Shown here piece by piece: positions 56,134 through 64,000 of a DNA stretch of 64,000 nucleotides (the stretch's first letter is position 1; each line of letters begins with the position of its first letter). Source of the DNA: Bradyrhizobium sp. CCBAU 53338. Lineage in GTDB: Bacteria; Pseudomonadota; Alphaproteobacteria; Rhizobiales; Xanthobacteraceae. The notes under the pieces are model-generated. The model was given only the letters and a program-made list of their open reading frames with translations. It was not told the DNA's origin and ran no database searches. Where the stretch lies: contig NZ_CP030048.1 in the NCBI RefSeq assembly GCF_015291665.1, forward strand, positions 4,092,001 through 4,156,000, read 5' to 3'. The translations under genes and the position numbers were made by a program.

Positions 56134-56871
56134 TCAGCGCAGGATCTGGCTCAGGAACAGCTTTGTGCGGGCGTGCTGGGGCGTGGCGAAGAACTCGTTC
56201 GGCGTGTTGGCCTCGATGATCTGGCCGGCGTCCATGAACACCACGCGGTTGGCGACTTCCTTGGCAAAGCCCATCTCGTGGGTGACGACCAGCATGGTCA
56301 TGCCCTCCTCGGCGAGGTCGACCATGGTGTCGAGCACCTCCTTGACCATTTCTGGATCGAGCGCCGAGGTCGGCTCGTCGAACAGCATCACCTTCGGGTT
56401 CATGGTCAGGGCCCGTGCGATGGCGACACGCTGCTGCTGGCCGCCGGACATCTGTCCGGGAAACTTGTTGGCCTGGTGCGGGATCTTGACCCGCTCCAGA
56501 AACTTCATCGCGGTCGCCTCGGCGTCCTTCTTGGGAATGTTGCGCACCCAGATCGGTGCCAACGTGCAATTGTCGAGAACCGTGAGATGCGGGAACAGAT
56601 TGAAGCTCTGGAACACCATGCCGACCTCGCGGCGCACCGCGTCGACATGCTTGAGGTTGGGTCCGAGCGAGATGCCGTCGACGACGATCTCGCCTTCCTG
56701 GAACTCCTCGAGCGCGTTGATGCAGCGGATCAAGGTCGACTTGCCCGAGCCCGAGGGCCCGCAGATCACGATGCGCTCGCCCTTGCTGACCTCGAGGTCG
56801 ATGTCGCGCAGCACGTGAAATTCGCCGTACCATTTGTTCAGGCCGGAAATATTGACGATGGGTTCGGACAT
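56134..56871 (-). CDS. aapP: General amino-acid ABC transporter ATPase AapP
   Basis: This is a 245-residue ATPase: Walker [10 protein letters not shown] at residues 39-47, signature [15 protein letters not shown], Walker [15 protein letters not shown] and switch His in VVTHEMGF. It belongs to the polar-amino-acid uptake class (GlnQ/AapP). It is the last gene of aapJ-aapQ-aapM-aapP, 11 bp after aapM. The transporter brings in glutamate, aspartate and other amino acids, and in rhizobia it is under Ntr control. Confidence 0.95.
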   Translation of the reverse strand: MSEPIVNISGLNKWYGEFHVLRDIDLEVSKGERIVICGPSGSGKSTLIRCINALEEFQEGEIVVDGISLGPNLKHVDAVRREVGMVFQSFNLFPHLTVLDNCTLAPIWVRNIPKKDAEATAMKFLERVKIPHQANKFPGQMSGGQQQRVAIARALTMNPKVMLFDEPTSALDPEMVKEVLDTMVDLAEEGMTMLVVTHEMGFAKEVANRVVFMDAGQIIEANTPNEFFATPQHARTKLFLSQILR

Positions 56872-56882
56872 GGTGAGCTCGA

Positions 56883-58388
56883 TCAGTTGCGACGATGGGC
56901 GTTGAGGCGACGCTCGACGAAGAGCGAGTAGCGCGACATTCCAAAGCAGAACAGGAAGTAGATGATGCCGGCGAAGGCAAAGCCGGTGAACAAGGTCGAC
57001 GGCGCCGACCATTTCGGATCCGCAAACGAGGCGCGCAGCGAGCCCAGCAGATCGAACAGCGCGACGATCGACACCAGCGAGGTGTCCTTGAACAGCGATA
57101 TGAAGCTGTTGACGAGGTTCGGGATGACGTGGCGGAGCGCCTGCGGCAGCACGATCAGCGACGTCGTCTTCCACCAGGACAATCCCAGCGCCGCCGCCGC
57201 TTCGCTCTGCCCGCGCGGGATCGCCGCAAGGCCGCCGCGGACGTTCTCGGCCTGATAGGCGCCCGTGAACAGCGCGATGCCGATCAGCGCGCGGACGAGG
57301 CCGTCGACGGAGAAATTGCCGGGCAGGAACAGCGGCAGCATGTAGGTGGCGAAGAACAGCACGGTGATCAGCGGCACGCCGCGCCAGAATTCGATGAAGG
57401 CAATCGCGAAGATCCGGATCAGCGGAATGCTGGACCGGCGGCCGAGCGCGAGCGCGATGCCGATCGGCAACGAGGTGACGATGCCGGCGACCGACACCAC
57501 CAGCGTCACCAGAAGACCGCCCCACAGCCTGGTCTGGACGACGGGAAGCCCGCCGTGATCGAGCCCCATCAGCTTGATCACAGCGGCGATCGCAATGAAG
57601 GTCGCGATGCTTGCCGCCAGGGGGCGCCATCCAGTCCGCACGCCTCCGCCCATCACGAACGCAATCAAGGACACGACGACGGTCGTGATGAAGAAATCGG
57701 TCCAGAGCGACTGCCCCGACGCCTCCAGCTGATCGCGCAGCCAGGTCAGCGGGAAGATCAGCCAATGAATGGCGTTGCCGATCAAAACGATCAGACTGCC
57801 GACGACCCACAAGATCGGCGCGATCGCCGATGTCTTGCTCAGGCTGAGCAGCACCTGCCCGGCGCTGACGATGCTGTCGTCGAACAATTCCAGCAGGCCG
57901 GCCATCCAGCTGAGACCAAAGCCGCTGATGCCGCCGCCATGCAGCAGGAAGAACGCGACGACCGGAAAGGCAAAGAAGAAAAGGCTGGCGTTGAGCCCCT
58001 TCGCCGGCAGCCGTGGAATCAACAGCGGGAGCAGCAGCACTGCTGCCAGCATCAGCGCAAAATTGACCCGCCAGCGCTCGGCTTCGGGATAGAAGCCGTA
58101 GATCAGCTGCGGCAGCTTGGCCTGGATGTAGGGCCAGCAGGCGCCGTTCTCGGCCAGGCAGGCGGCGCGATCCTGGCCGGTCCATACCGCATCGACGATC
58201 AGGAATTTGACCGACGGGATGATGGTGAACCAGAGCAGCAACGCACCGACGATCGTGAGCAGGATGTTGGTCGGCGAGTTGAACAGGCGGGTGCGCAGCG
58301 TCCCGATGAAGCCCGATGTCTTGATCGGCGCCGGACGCTCGGCGACCAGGTCCTGGCGGACGAAGGATGACGCGGCGATGTCGGTCAT
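56883..58388 (-). CDS. aapM: General amino-acid ABC transporter permease AapM (long form)
   Basis: This is a 501-residue inner-membrane permease. The C-terminal 220 residues are the usual permease core with the EAA loop ([66 protein letters not shown]). The N-terminal half has extra hydrophobic segments at about residues 110-135, 138-155, 180-210 and 225-270, making it roughly 110 residues longer than the 384-residue rhizobial AapM that I recall. The start ATG 58388 overlaps the aapQ stop (ATGA). Confidence 0.92.
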   Translation of the reverse strand: MTDIAASSFVRQDLVAERPAPIKTSGFIGTLRTRLFNSPTNILLTIVGALLLWFTIIPSVKFLIVDAVWTGQDRAACLAENGACWPYIQAKLPQLIYGFYPEAERWRVNFALMLAAVLLLPLLIPRLPAKGLNASLFFFAFPVVAFFLLHGGGISGFGLSWMAGLLELFDDSIVSAGQVLLSLSKTSAIAPILWVVGSLIVLIGNAIHWLIFPLTWLRDQLEASGQSLWTDFFITTVVVSLIAFVMGGGVRTGWRPLAASIATFIAIAAVIKLMGLDHGGLPVVQTRLWGGLLVTLVVSVAGIVTSLPIGIALALGRRSSIPLIRIFAIAFIEFWRGVPLITVLFFATYMLPLFLPGNFSVDGLVRALIGIALFTGAYQAENVRGGLAAIPRGQSEAAAALGLSWWKTTSLIVLPQALRHVIPNLVNSFISLFKDTSLVSIVALFDLLGSLRASFADPKWSAPSTLFTGFAFAGIIYFLFCFGMSRYSLFVERRLNAHRRN

Positions 58389-59590
58389 GCCCCAAGGCTC
58401 CGGTTCAGGCGCCAGCCATAGACGCTCATCACGAAGCTGGTGAAGAGCGAAATCAGGAGATAGACGCCCATCGTCATGGCGATGATCTCGATCGCCTGGC
58501 CGGTCTGGCTCAGCGACGTGCCGGCCCAGACCGACACGAGGTCAGGATAGCCGATTGCGACCGCCAGCGACGAATTCTTGGTGAGATTGAGGTACTGGTT
58601 GGTCAGCGGCGGCACGATCACCCGCATCGCCTGCGGCACCACGATCAGCCGCAGCGTGGTGCCACGGCTCAGGCCCAGCGAGGACCCCGCCTCCATCTGT
58701 CCCTTGTGGACCGACAGGATGCCGGCGCGCACGATCTCGGCGATGAAGGCCGCGGTATAGGTCGACAGCGCCAGGGTCAGCGCGACGAATTCCGGAATGA
58801 TGCGCGCGCCGCCGGCGAAGTTGAAACCCTTGAGCTGCGGCAGTTCGACCGTGAGGGGCAAACCGAACACCCCCATGGTGACAAGGGGCAGCCCGATCAC
58901 GAGGCCCAGCACGTAAGGCCAGATGCGGATCATCTGCCCGCGCTGGAACAGCGCCCGCCGCGCATAAATGCGCAGGGCCAGCGCCGTGACGATGCCGAAT
59001 CCCAGCACCGTCAGGAACGGCGCAAGGCCCGCCTGCCCGATCGGCTGCGGAATGACGAGGCCCCGATTGCTGATGAAGGCGACGCCGAACAGCGAGATGC
59101 TCTGCCTGGGATTGGGCAGCGCCGCGAGCACCGCCAGGTACCAGAACAGAATCTGGAACAGCAGCGGCAGATTGCGGATGATCTCGACGTAGATCTCGCC
59201 GATTCGCGAAACCAGCCAGTTCGGCGACAGCCGGCACAATGCGACGATGAAGCCGATCACCGTGGCGAACACGATGCCCACCACGGAGACCACGAGCGTG
59301 TTGAGCAGTCCGACCACGAACACCCGCAGGAACGTGTCCGAGCCGGTGTAGGAGATCAGGGTCTGGTTGACGTCGAAGCCGGCGTTGTTGCTGAGGAAGC
59401 CGAACCCGGCGGCGATGTGCTGGTTTTCGAGATTGGCGCGGGCATTGGAGATGATCTCGTAGGCAATCCAGCCCAGCACCGCAGCGAAGGCAAACTGGAC
59501 GGCCACGCCGTTCCAGCCTGCCTTGCCGCCCAGAATGCGCCTGATCTTCAGCGCGATCTGGAGCGGCGGTTTACGGGCTGAGGTGCTCAT
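58385..59590 (-). CDS. aapQ: General amino-acid ABC transporter permease AapQ
   Basis: This is a 401-residue permease with about eight membrane segments. The conserved cytoplasmic loop is [66 protein letters not shown]. It pairs with AapM to form the channel. It starts 27 bp after the aapJ stop and overlaps aapM by 4 bp, so the membrane parts are translationally coupled. Length is normal for AapQ. Confidence 0.95.
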   Translation of the reverse strand: MSTSARKPPLQIALKIRRILGGKAGWNGVAVQFAFAAVLGWIAYEIISNARANLENQHIAAGFGFLSNNAGFDVNQTLISYTGSDTFLRVFVVGLLNTLVVSVVGIVFATVIGFIVALCRLSPNWLVSRIGEIYVEIIRNLPLLFQILFWYLAVLAALPNPRQSISLFGVAFISNRGLVIPQPIGQAGLAPFLTVLGFGIVTALALRIYARRALFQRGQMIRIWPYVLGLVIGLPLVTMGVFGLPLTVELPQLKGFNFAGGARIIPEFVALTLALSTYTAAFIAEIVRAGILSVHKGQMEAGSSLGLSRGTTLRLIVVPQAMRVIVPPLTNQYLNLTKNSSLAVAIGYPDLVSVWAGTSLSQTGQAIEIIAMTMGVYLLISLFTSFVMSVYGWRLNRSLGA

Positions 59591-59617
59591 TGCCGTGCGC
59601 CGGCCGATCGAGCGGGA

Positions 59618-60634
59618 TCAGCGGATCGGCGGCGCGTACTGGAGACCACCCTTGTTCCAGAGATTGTTCAGACCGCGATTGATGGCGAGCGGCGAGCCCG
59701 CGCCGACGTTGCGATCGAACGACTCGCCGTAATTGCCGACGGCCTTCACGATGCGGACGACCCAGTCCTTGGTCAGGCCGAGCTGTTCGCCGAAATTGCC
59801 GTCGGTGCCGAGGACGCGTTTCAGCTCCGGATTCTCGATCTTGGCTTTTTCGTCGACATTCTTGGACGTGATGCCGAGTTCCTCGGCGGTGACCATCGCG
59901 AACAGCGTCCACTTCACGAGATCGAACCACTGGTCGTCGCCGTGGCGCACCATCGGGCCGAGCGGCTCCTTCGAGATGATCTCCGGCAGAACCATGTGGT
60001 CGTTGGGATTGGCGAGCTTCAGGCGATTGGCATAGAGGCCGGACTGGTCGGTGGTGAAGACGTCGCAGCGGCCGGCCTCGTAGGCCTTGATGGTTTCGTC
60101 GTTGGTGCCGAACGCGATCACCTCATACTTCATGTTGTTGGCCTTGAAGTAGTCGGCCAGATTCTGCTCCGTGGTGGTGCCGGTCTGCACGCAGACCGAA
60201 GCGCTGTTCAGTTCCAGCGCGGAATTCACCTTGAGCGACTTCTTCACCATGAAGCCCTGCCCGTCATAATAGGTCACGCCGGTGAAGTTGGCGCCGAGCG
60301 AGGTGTCGCGCGAGATGGTCCAGGTGGTGTTGCGCGACAGCACGTCGATCTCGCCGGATTGCAGCGCGGTAAAGCGGTCCTTGGCCGAGGTCGGCACGTA
60401 TTTGACCTTGGTCGGATCGTTGAAGATGGCGGCTGCGATCGCGCGGCAGACATCGACGTCGAGGCCGGTCCAGTTGCCCTTGTCGTCGGGCGAGGAGAAG
60501 CCAGGCAGACCCTGGCTGACGCCGCAGGACAATACGCCCCGCTCCTTGACGGTCTTGAGCGTTTGCGCGTCGGCGGCTTGGGCAGTCAGGCCGGCGGCGA
60601 GTGCGAAAGTGAGAGCCAGGGTTACGCGTTTCAT
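59618..60634 (-). CDS. aapJ: General amino-acid ABC transporter binding protein AapJ
   Basis: This is a 338-residue periplasmic protein. The signal peptide MKRVTLALTFALAAGLTAQA is cleaved before ADAQTLK. The mature part begins with TLKTVKERGVLSCGVSQGLPGFS and contains the family segment GLDVDVCRAIAAAIFND plus TTWTISRD, typical of the AapJ/BztA group. It is the first gene of aapJQMP. A ribosome binding sequence (AAAGG) precedes ATG 60634 by about 10 bp. Confidence 0.95.
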   Translation of the reverse strand: MKRVTLALTFALAAGLTAQAADAQTLKTVKERGVLSCGVSQGLPGFSSPDDKGNWTGLDVDVCRAIAAAIFNDPTKVKYVPTSAKDRFTALQSGEIDVLSRNTTWTISRDTSLGANFTGVTYYDGQGFMVKKSLKVNSALELNSASVCVQTGTTTEQNLADYFKANNMKYEVIAFGTNDETIKAYEAGRCDVFTTDQSGLYANRLKLANPNDHMVLPEIISKEPLGPMVRHGDDQWFDLVKWTLFAMVTAEELGITSKNVDEKAKIENPELKRVLGTDGNFGEQLGLTKDWVVRIVKAVGNYGESFDRNVGAGSPLAINRGLNNLWNKGGLQYAPPIR

Positions 60635-61035
60635 GGGCTAAAGGCCTTTCAAGGTCGTCTCAAGGACAGGAACGTTGTCTCAGGATCGTCTCTGCCAGGG
60701 CAATCCTACTTAGGATCCGCCCTGCAAGAGTCATGCTGGAAAACCTTGCCGAACACCCGCCCATCCCGAGAGGCCGCACGCCACACCCTAATCCCCGCCG
60801 CTGGCGCCCGCCTTGATGGCTGTGACGCAAGGTCCGGTCAAACGATGGATCGAAGGTCGCGGCTGCCCCTCAACATGCGGCGACTGAATAGCACCTGCGC
60901 ATCACAGAACGACTGGCGAGCCGGGTCAAGGGGTTGACGGGACTCTTCTGTGTTCTGTTATTAACGTTTGCGGCCACCCGGCCGTCCCGGCCGTGCGATC
61001 CGCGCCCGGCGCAAACGCTTTTTGGAAGCAGACGC
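60635..61035. promoter_or_regulatory. 401-bp divergent region between aapJ and metC
   Basis: No gene is seen. Features: a 14-bp palindrome ATCCTA-CT-TAGGAT at 60703-60716 upstream of aapJ; a sigma-70-like pair TTGACG (60934-60939) and TTATTA (60958-60963) facing metC; and the terminator-like structure at 60965-61023 listed separately. No GCAC-N7-GTGC site was found here. Confidence 0.4.
60965..61023 (+). terminator. Attenuator-like hairpin with T run before metC
   Basis: CGTTTGCG (60965-60972) pairs with CGCAAACG (61010-61017), followed by C and five T. Inside is a second perfect hairpin CGGCCG-TCC-CGGCCG (60979-60993). The T run ends 12 bp before the metC start. If transcription begins upstream this would be a leader terminator. 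If the TTGACG/TTATTA promoter is used, the start near 60970 would cut the first arm. Confidence 0.45.
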
Positions 61036-62220
61036 ATGGATTCTTCGCACCCCGCACAGCAGCACGCCGAGACCCGGCTGGTCACCTCCGGCCGCGACAC
61101 CAAGGCGCAGAAGGGGTTCGTGAATCCGCCGGTGTTCCACGGCTCGACCGTGCTCTATCCGACCGCCGAGGATCTGCATGCCCATCGCGGCGAATTCACC
61201 TATGGCCGCCACGGTACCCCGACCACCAGGGCGTTCCAGGACACGCTGATGGCGCTGGAGGGACCGCAATGCGCCGGCGTCGGCATCGTGCCGTCGGGGC
61301 TTTCGGCAATTTCGACCACCCTGCTCTCGGTGCTGAAGGCCGGCGACCACATCCTGGTCGTTGACAACATCTATCGGCCCTCGCGCAATTTCTGCAACGG
61401 CATGCTGGCCCGTTATGGCGTCGAGACCACCTATTTTGATCCGCTGATCGGCGCCGGCATCGAGAAGTTGTTCAAGCCGAACACCCGCGCGGTTCTGGTC
61501 GAAGCACCCGGCTCGCAATCTTTCGAGATGCCCGACATCCGCGCCATCGCTCACATTGCGCATGCGCGCGACGCGCTCGTCATCGACGACAACACCTGGG
61601 CAACGCCGCTCTACCATCGCTCGCTCGAGCAGGGCGTCGATATCAGCATGCAGGCTGCCACCAAATACATCGGCGGCCATTCCGACATCATGTTCGGCAC
61701 GATCTCGGCCAATGCCAAGACCTGGCCGCAGATCGCCGAAGGCATCCGCCTGCTCGGCGTCTGCGCCGGTCCAGATGACGTATTCCTAGCGCTGCGCGGC
61801 CTGCGCACGCTGTCGGTGCGCCTCGCCCAGCATCATCGTTCCGGTCTGGAGATGGCGCGTTGGCTTGCCGCAAGACCCGAGGTCGCACGCGTTCTGCACC
61901 CGGGGCTCGAGACCGATCCGGGTCATGCGATCTGGAAGCGCGACTTCACCGGCGCCTCGGGCCTGTTCAGCATCGTGCTCAAGCCAGCGCCGCAGAGCGC
62001 CGTCGACGCCATGCTCAACTCGCTCAAGCTGTTCGGCATGGGCTTTTCCTGGGGCGGCTTCGAGAGCCTTGCGATTCCCTTCGACTGTGACGCCTATCGC
62101 ACCGCGACCAAGTGGGCGCCGGGCGGCCCGACGCTGCGGCTCCATATCGGGCTCGAGAGCGTCGACGACCTCAAGGCCGACCTCGATCGCGGTTTCGCTG
62201 CCCTCAAAGCGGCACTGTGA
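61036..62220 (+). CDS. metC: Cystathionine beta-lyase
   Basis: This PLP enzyme cleaves cystathionine to homocysteine, ammonia and pyruvate in methionine synthesis. The 394-residue protein has the Cys/Met-metabolism fold with the PLP lysine Lys210 in MQAATKYIGGHSD, the Asp in VIDDNTWATP, and YGRHGTPTTRAFQ near the start. The C-terminus SWGGFESLAIP is typical of MetC rather than of gamma-synthases. ATG 61036 has GGAAG 7 bp upstream. It is divergent from aapJ. Confidence 0.93.
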   Translation: MDSSHPAQQHAETRLVTSGRDTKAQKGFVNPPVFHGSTVLYPTAEDLHAHRGEFTYGRHGTPTTRAFQDTLMALEGPQCAGVGIVPSGLSAISTTLLSVLKAGDHILVVDNIYRPSRNFCNGMLARYGVETTYFDPLIGAGIEKLFKPNTRAVLVEAPGSQSFEMPDIRAIAHIAHARDALVIDDNTWATPLYHRSLEQGVDISMQAATKYIGGHSDIMFGTISANAKTWPQIAEGIRLLGVCAGPDDVFLALRGLRTLSVRLAQHHRSGLEMARWLAARPEVARVLHPGLETDPGHAIWKRDFTGASGLFSIVLKPAPQSAVDAMLNSLKLFGMGFSWGGFESLAIPFDCDAYRTATKWAPGGPTLRLHIGLESVDDLKADLDRGFAALKAAL

Positions 62221-62256
62221 GCCTGCTCACGGGGCAATGCGCCTGCGGACGCGCCA

Positions 62257-62296
62257 ATGCACCCCGCGGCGGACGTGCCGATGCACCCCGCGGCGG
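62257..62296. repeat. Short 24-bp-period tandem repeat
   Basis: ATGCACCCCGCGGCGG occurs at 62257-62272 and again at 62281-62296, a period of 24 bp, in the spacer after metC. Nothing else is seen in 62221-62403. Confidence 0.6.
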
Positions 62297-62403
62297 GAAC
62301 GAGCACGGCGCGCGGACGTTAACGCCGATGCGCCAAGAAATGGTTTGAACCTCAAGCATTTGGCGCTAGCCTCACCAATCGACTCTCGATCCGGACACGG
62401 AGC

Positions 62404-64000
62404 ATGGGAACGTTGGTTCTGCTCGACCTGATGGGCGGCGTAGCGCTGCTGCTGTGGGGCCTGCACATGGTCCAGAGCGGCATCCTGCGCGCCTTTGGCC
62501 CCGATTTGCGACGCCTGCTCGGCAAGGCGCTCGGCAACCGCTTCAGCGCGTTCGCCGCGGGCCTCGGCCTTACCGCACTGCTTCAGAGCAGCACGGCGAC
62601 CGCGCTCCTCACCAGCTCCTTTGCCGCCGAGGGCCTGCTCAGCCTCGTCGCCGCGCTCGCCATCATGCTGGGGGCCAATGTCGGCACGACGCTGATCGTG
62701 CAGGCGCTGTCGTTCAACATCGCAGCCGTCGCGCCCGTGCTGTTCGTGCTCGGCCTCGTCGCCTTCCGCTCCGGCCCGCGCTCGCGGATCAAGGATATCG
62801 GCCGGCTCTTCATCGGCCTCGGACTGATGCTGCTGTCGCTGCACATCCTGCTCGACACGCTGGCGCCGGCGGAGAACGCGCCGGGCGTGCGCGTGGTGAT
62901 GTCGGCCATCACCGGCGACCCCATCCTGTGCATCATCGTCGCCGCTCTCCTGACCTGGATCGTGCATTCCAGCGTCGCCAGCGTGCTGCTGATCATGTCG
63001 CTGGCCTATTCGCAGTTCATCACCTCAGATGCGGCGCTGGCGCTCGTGCTCGGGGCCAATCTCGGCAGTGCCGTCAACCCCGTGTTCGAAGGGGCAAGGC
63101 GCGACGATCCCGCGAGCTATCGCCTGCCGGTCGGCAATCTCGTCAATCGTGTCATCGGCATCGCGCTGGTCCTGCCGTTCCTGGGCACGATCGCTGTTCA
63201 CATGCATGCCTGGCAGCCCGATCTCGCCAAGATGATCGCGGCGTTCCACATCGCTTTCAACGTCGGAACGGCCCTCCTCTTCATCGGCCTGCTCGACACC
63301 ATGTCGCGCCTGCTGACCCGCTTCCTGCCCGATCGCGTTCAGGAAACCGATCCCGCCCGGCCGCGCTATCTCGACGAGACCGCGCTGGAGACGCCCTCGC
63401 TTGCGCTTGCCGATGCAGCACGCGAGACGCTGCGCATGGGCGATCTGGTCGAAACCATGCTGCGCAAGGTGATGGCCGCGATGATGACCGGCGACCGCTC
63501 CCTGGTCGACCAGGTCTCGAAGACCGACAATGTCGTTGACAGCCTGGACGAAGCCATCAAGCTCTACGTCACAAAACTGACCCGCGGCAGTCTCGACGAG
63601 AGCGAGGGCCGGCGCGCGATGGAGATCATCTCCTTCGCGATCAACCTCGAGCATATCGGCGACATCATCGATAAGAATTTGAGCGAGCTCGCCACCAAGA
63701 AGATCAAGCGGCGCTTCCAGTTCTCGGCCGAGGGCGCCGAGGAGCTCGCAGCCTTCCACAAGCGCACGATGGATTCGCTGCGGATCGCCTTCGGCGTCTT
63801 CATGTCGGGCGACGCCAACGAGGCCCGCAAGCTGCTGGTGGAAAAAACCGCGCTGAAGAACACCGAGCTTGCCGCCGTGGAGCGCCATCTCGACCGGCTG
63901 CGCGAGGGCCGCCCCGAGACCATCGAGACGACGTCGCTGCATCTGGACGTGCTGCGCGATCTGCGGCGCATCCATTCGCATATCTGCTCGGTCGCCTATC
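62404..64000 (+). CDS. Na/Pi cotransporter family protein with PhoU-like domain, cut by window edge
   Basis: This starts at ATG 62404 (MGTLVLLDLMGGVALLLWGLHMV); 532 residues are visible. The two Na/Pi repeats carry the family signature LLQSSTATALLTSSF with GANVGTTLIVQ (residues about 59-100) and the second copy WIVHSSVASVLLIMS with GANLGSAVNPV (about 185-225). After about residue 330 come the PhoU-type helices (DLVETMLRKVMAAMMTGDR, EIISFAINLEHIGDIIDKNL). It probably imports phosphate with sodium. The C-terminus lies beyond the window. Confidence 0.92.
   Translation, partial: MGTLVLLDLMGGVALLLWGLHMVQSGILRAFGPDLRRLLGKALGNRFSAFAAGLGLTALLQSSTATALLTSSFAAEGLLSLVAALAIMLGANVGTTLIVQALSFNIAAVAPVLFVLGLVAFRSGPRSRIKDIGRLFIGLGLMLLSLHILLDTLAPAENAPGVRVVMSAITGDPILCIIVAALLTWIVHSSVASVLLIMSLAYSQFITSDAALALVLGANLGSAVNPVFEGARRDDPASYRLPVGNLVNRVIGIALVLPFLGTIAVHMHAWQPDLAKMIAAFHIAFNVGTALLFIGLLDTMSRLLTRFLPDRVQETDPARPRYLDETALETPSLALADAARETLRMGDLVETMLRKVMAAMMTGDRSLVDQVSKTDNVVDSLDEAIKLYVTKLTRGSLDESEGRRAMEIISFAINLEHIGDIIDKNLSELATKKIKRRFQFSAEGAEELAAFHKRTMDSLRIAFGVFMSGDANEARKLLVEKTALKNTELAAVERHLDRLREGRPETIETTSLHLDVLRDLRRIHSHICSVAY

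Overview
The window reads as chromosomal DNA of a high-GC alphaproteobacterium, most likely Bradyrhizobium or a close relative. The case rests on gene order: nifR3/dusB-ntrB-ntrC, then ntrY-ntrX-hfq-hflX, plus aapJQMP, fused ispDF and popZ. This assignment is inference from gene content; no rRNA lies in the window.

Layout. 1-3.7 kb: a truncated copper amine oxidase behind a NylB-like serine hydrolase, with a divergent AraC regulator. 3.9-6.5 kb: a crotonase-fold gene and a cobalt-type nitrile hydratase operon (alpha, beta, accessory protein). 6.6-10.4 kb: queC, mazG, an acetyltransferase, hflX, hfq. 10.6-18.6 kb: the nitrogen regulators ntrX, ntrY, ntrC, ntrB and dusB. 18.8-29.9 kb: housekeeping genes ispDF, cinA-type, ratA-type, lipA, a 3-methyladenine glycosylase, valS, popZ, tolC and a pcm-type methyltransferase. 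30-35.5 kb: tRNA-Asn, a degenerate ORF beside a cluster of hairpins, and a flotillin/YqiJ/PspA membrane-stress operon whose first gene carries an N-terminal region resembling TnpB. 35.5-38.2 kb: a glutamate-receptor-like channel, small genes and tRNA-Cys. 38.3-48.2 kb: a DTW-domain gene and a tripartite RND efflux operon. 48.5-53.7 kb: a cyclopropane fatty acid cluster, cysK and a DUF805 protein. 53.8-62.2 kb: a TPR/O-GlcNAc-transferase-type protein, aapPMQJ and metC. 62.4 kb to the end: a truncated Na/Pi cotransporter.

A nitrogen theme runs through the window: release of ammonia from amines and nitriles, uptake of amino acids, and both Ntr two-component systems. Two sites of the form GCAC-N7-GTGC, which resembles the NtrC-binding consensus, are present. 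One lies inside the probable promoter of dusB-ntrBC and the other just before the PspA-like operon. Two sigma-54-like promoter matches precede the AraC gene and the nitrile hydratase operon.

The most unusual items are (i) the TnpB-N-terminus/PspA fusion with its palindromic site, (ii) a 576-bp near-identical repeat present as two inverted copies about 13.7 kb apart, with much internal secondary structure and no convincing ORF, (iii) an iGluR-like ligand-gated channel, and (iv) three consecutive strong hairpins downstream of the flotillin gene next to a gene remnant that has lost its start. All site calls were made by eye and are not scored.
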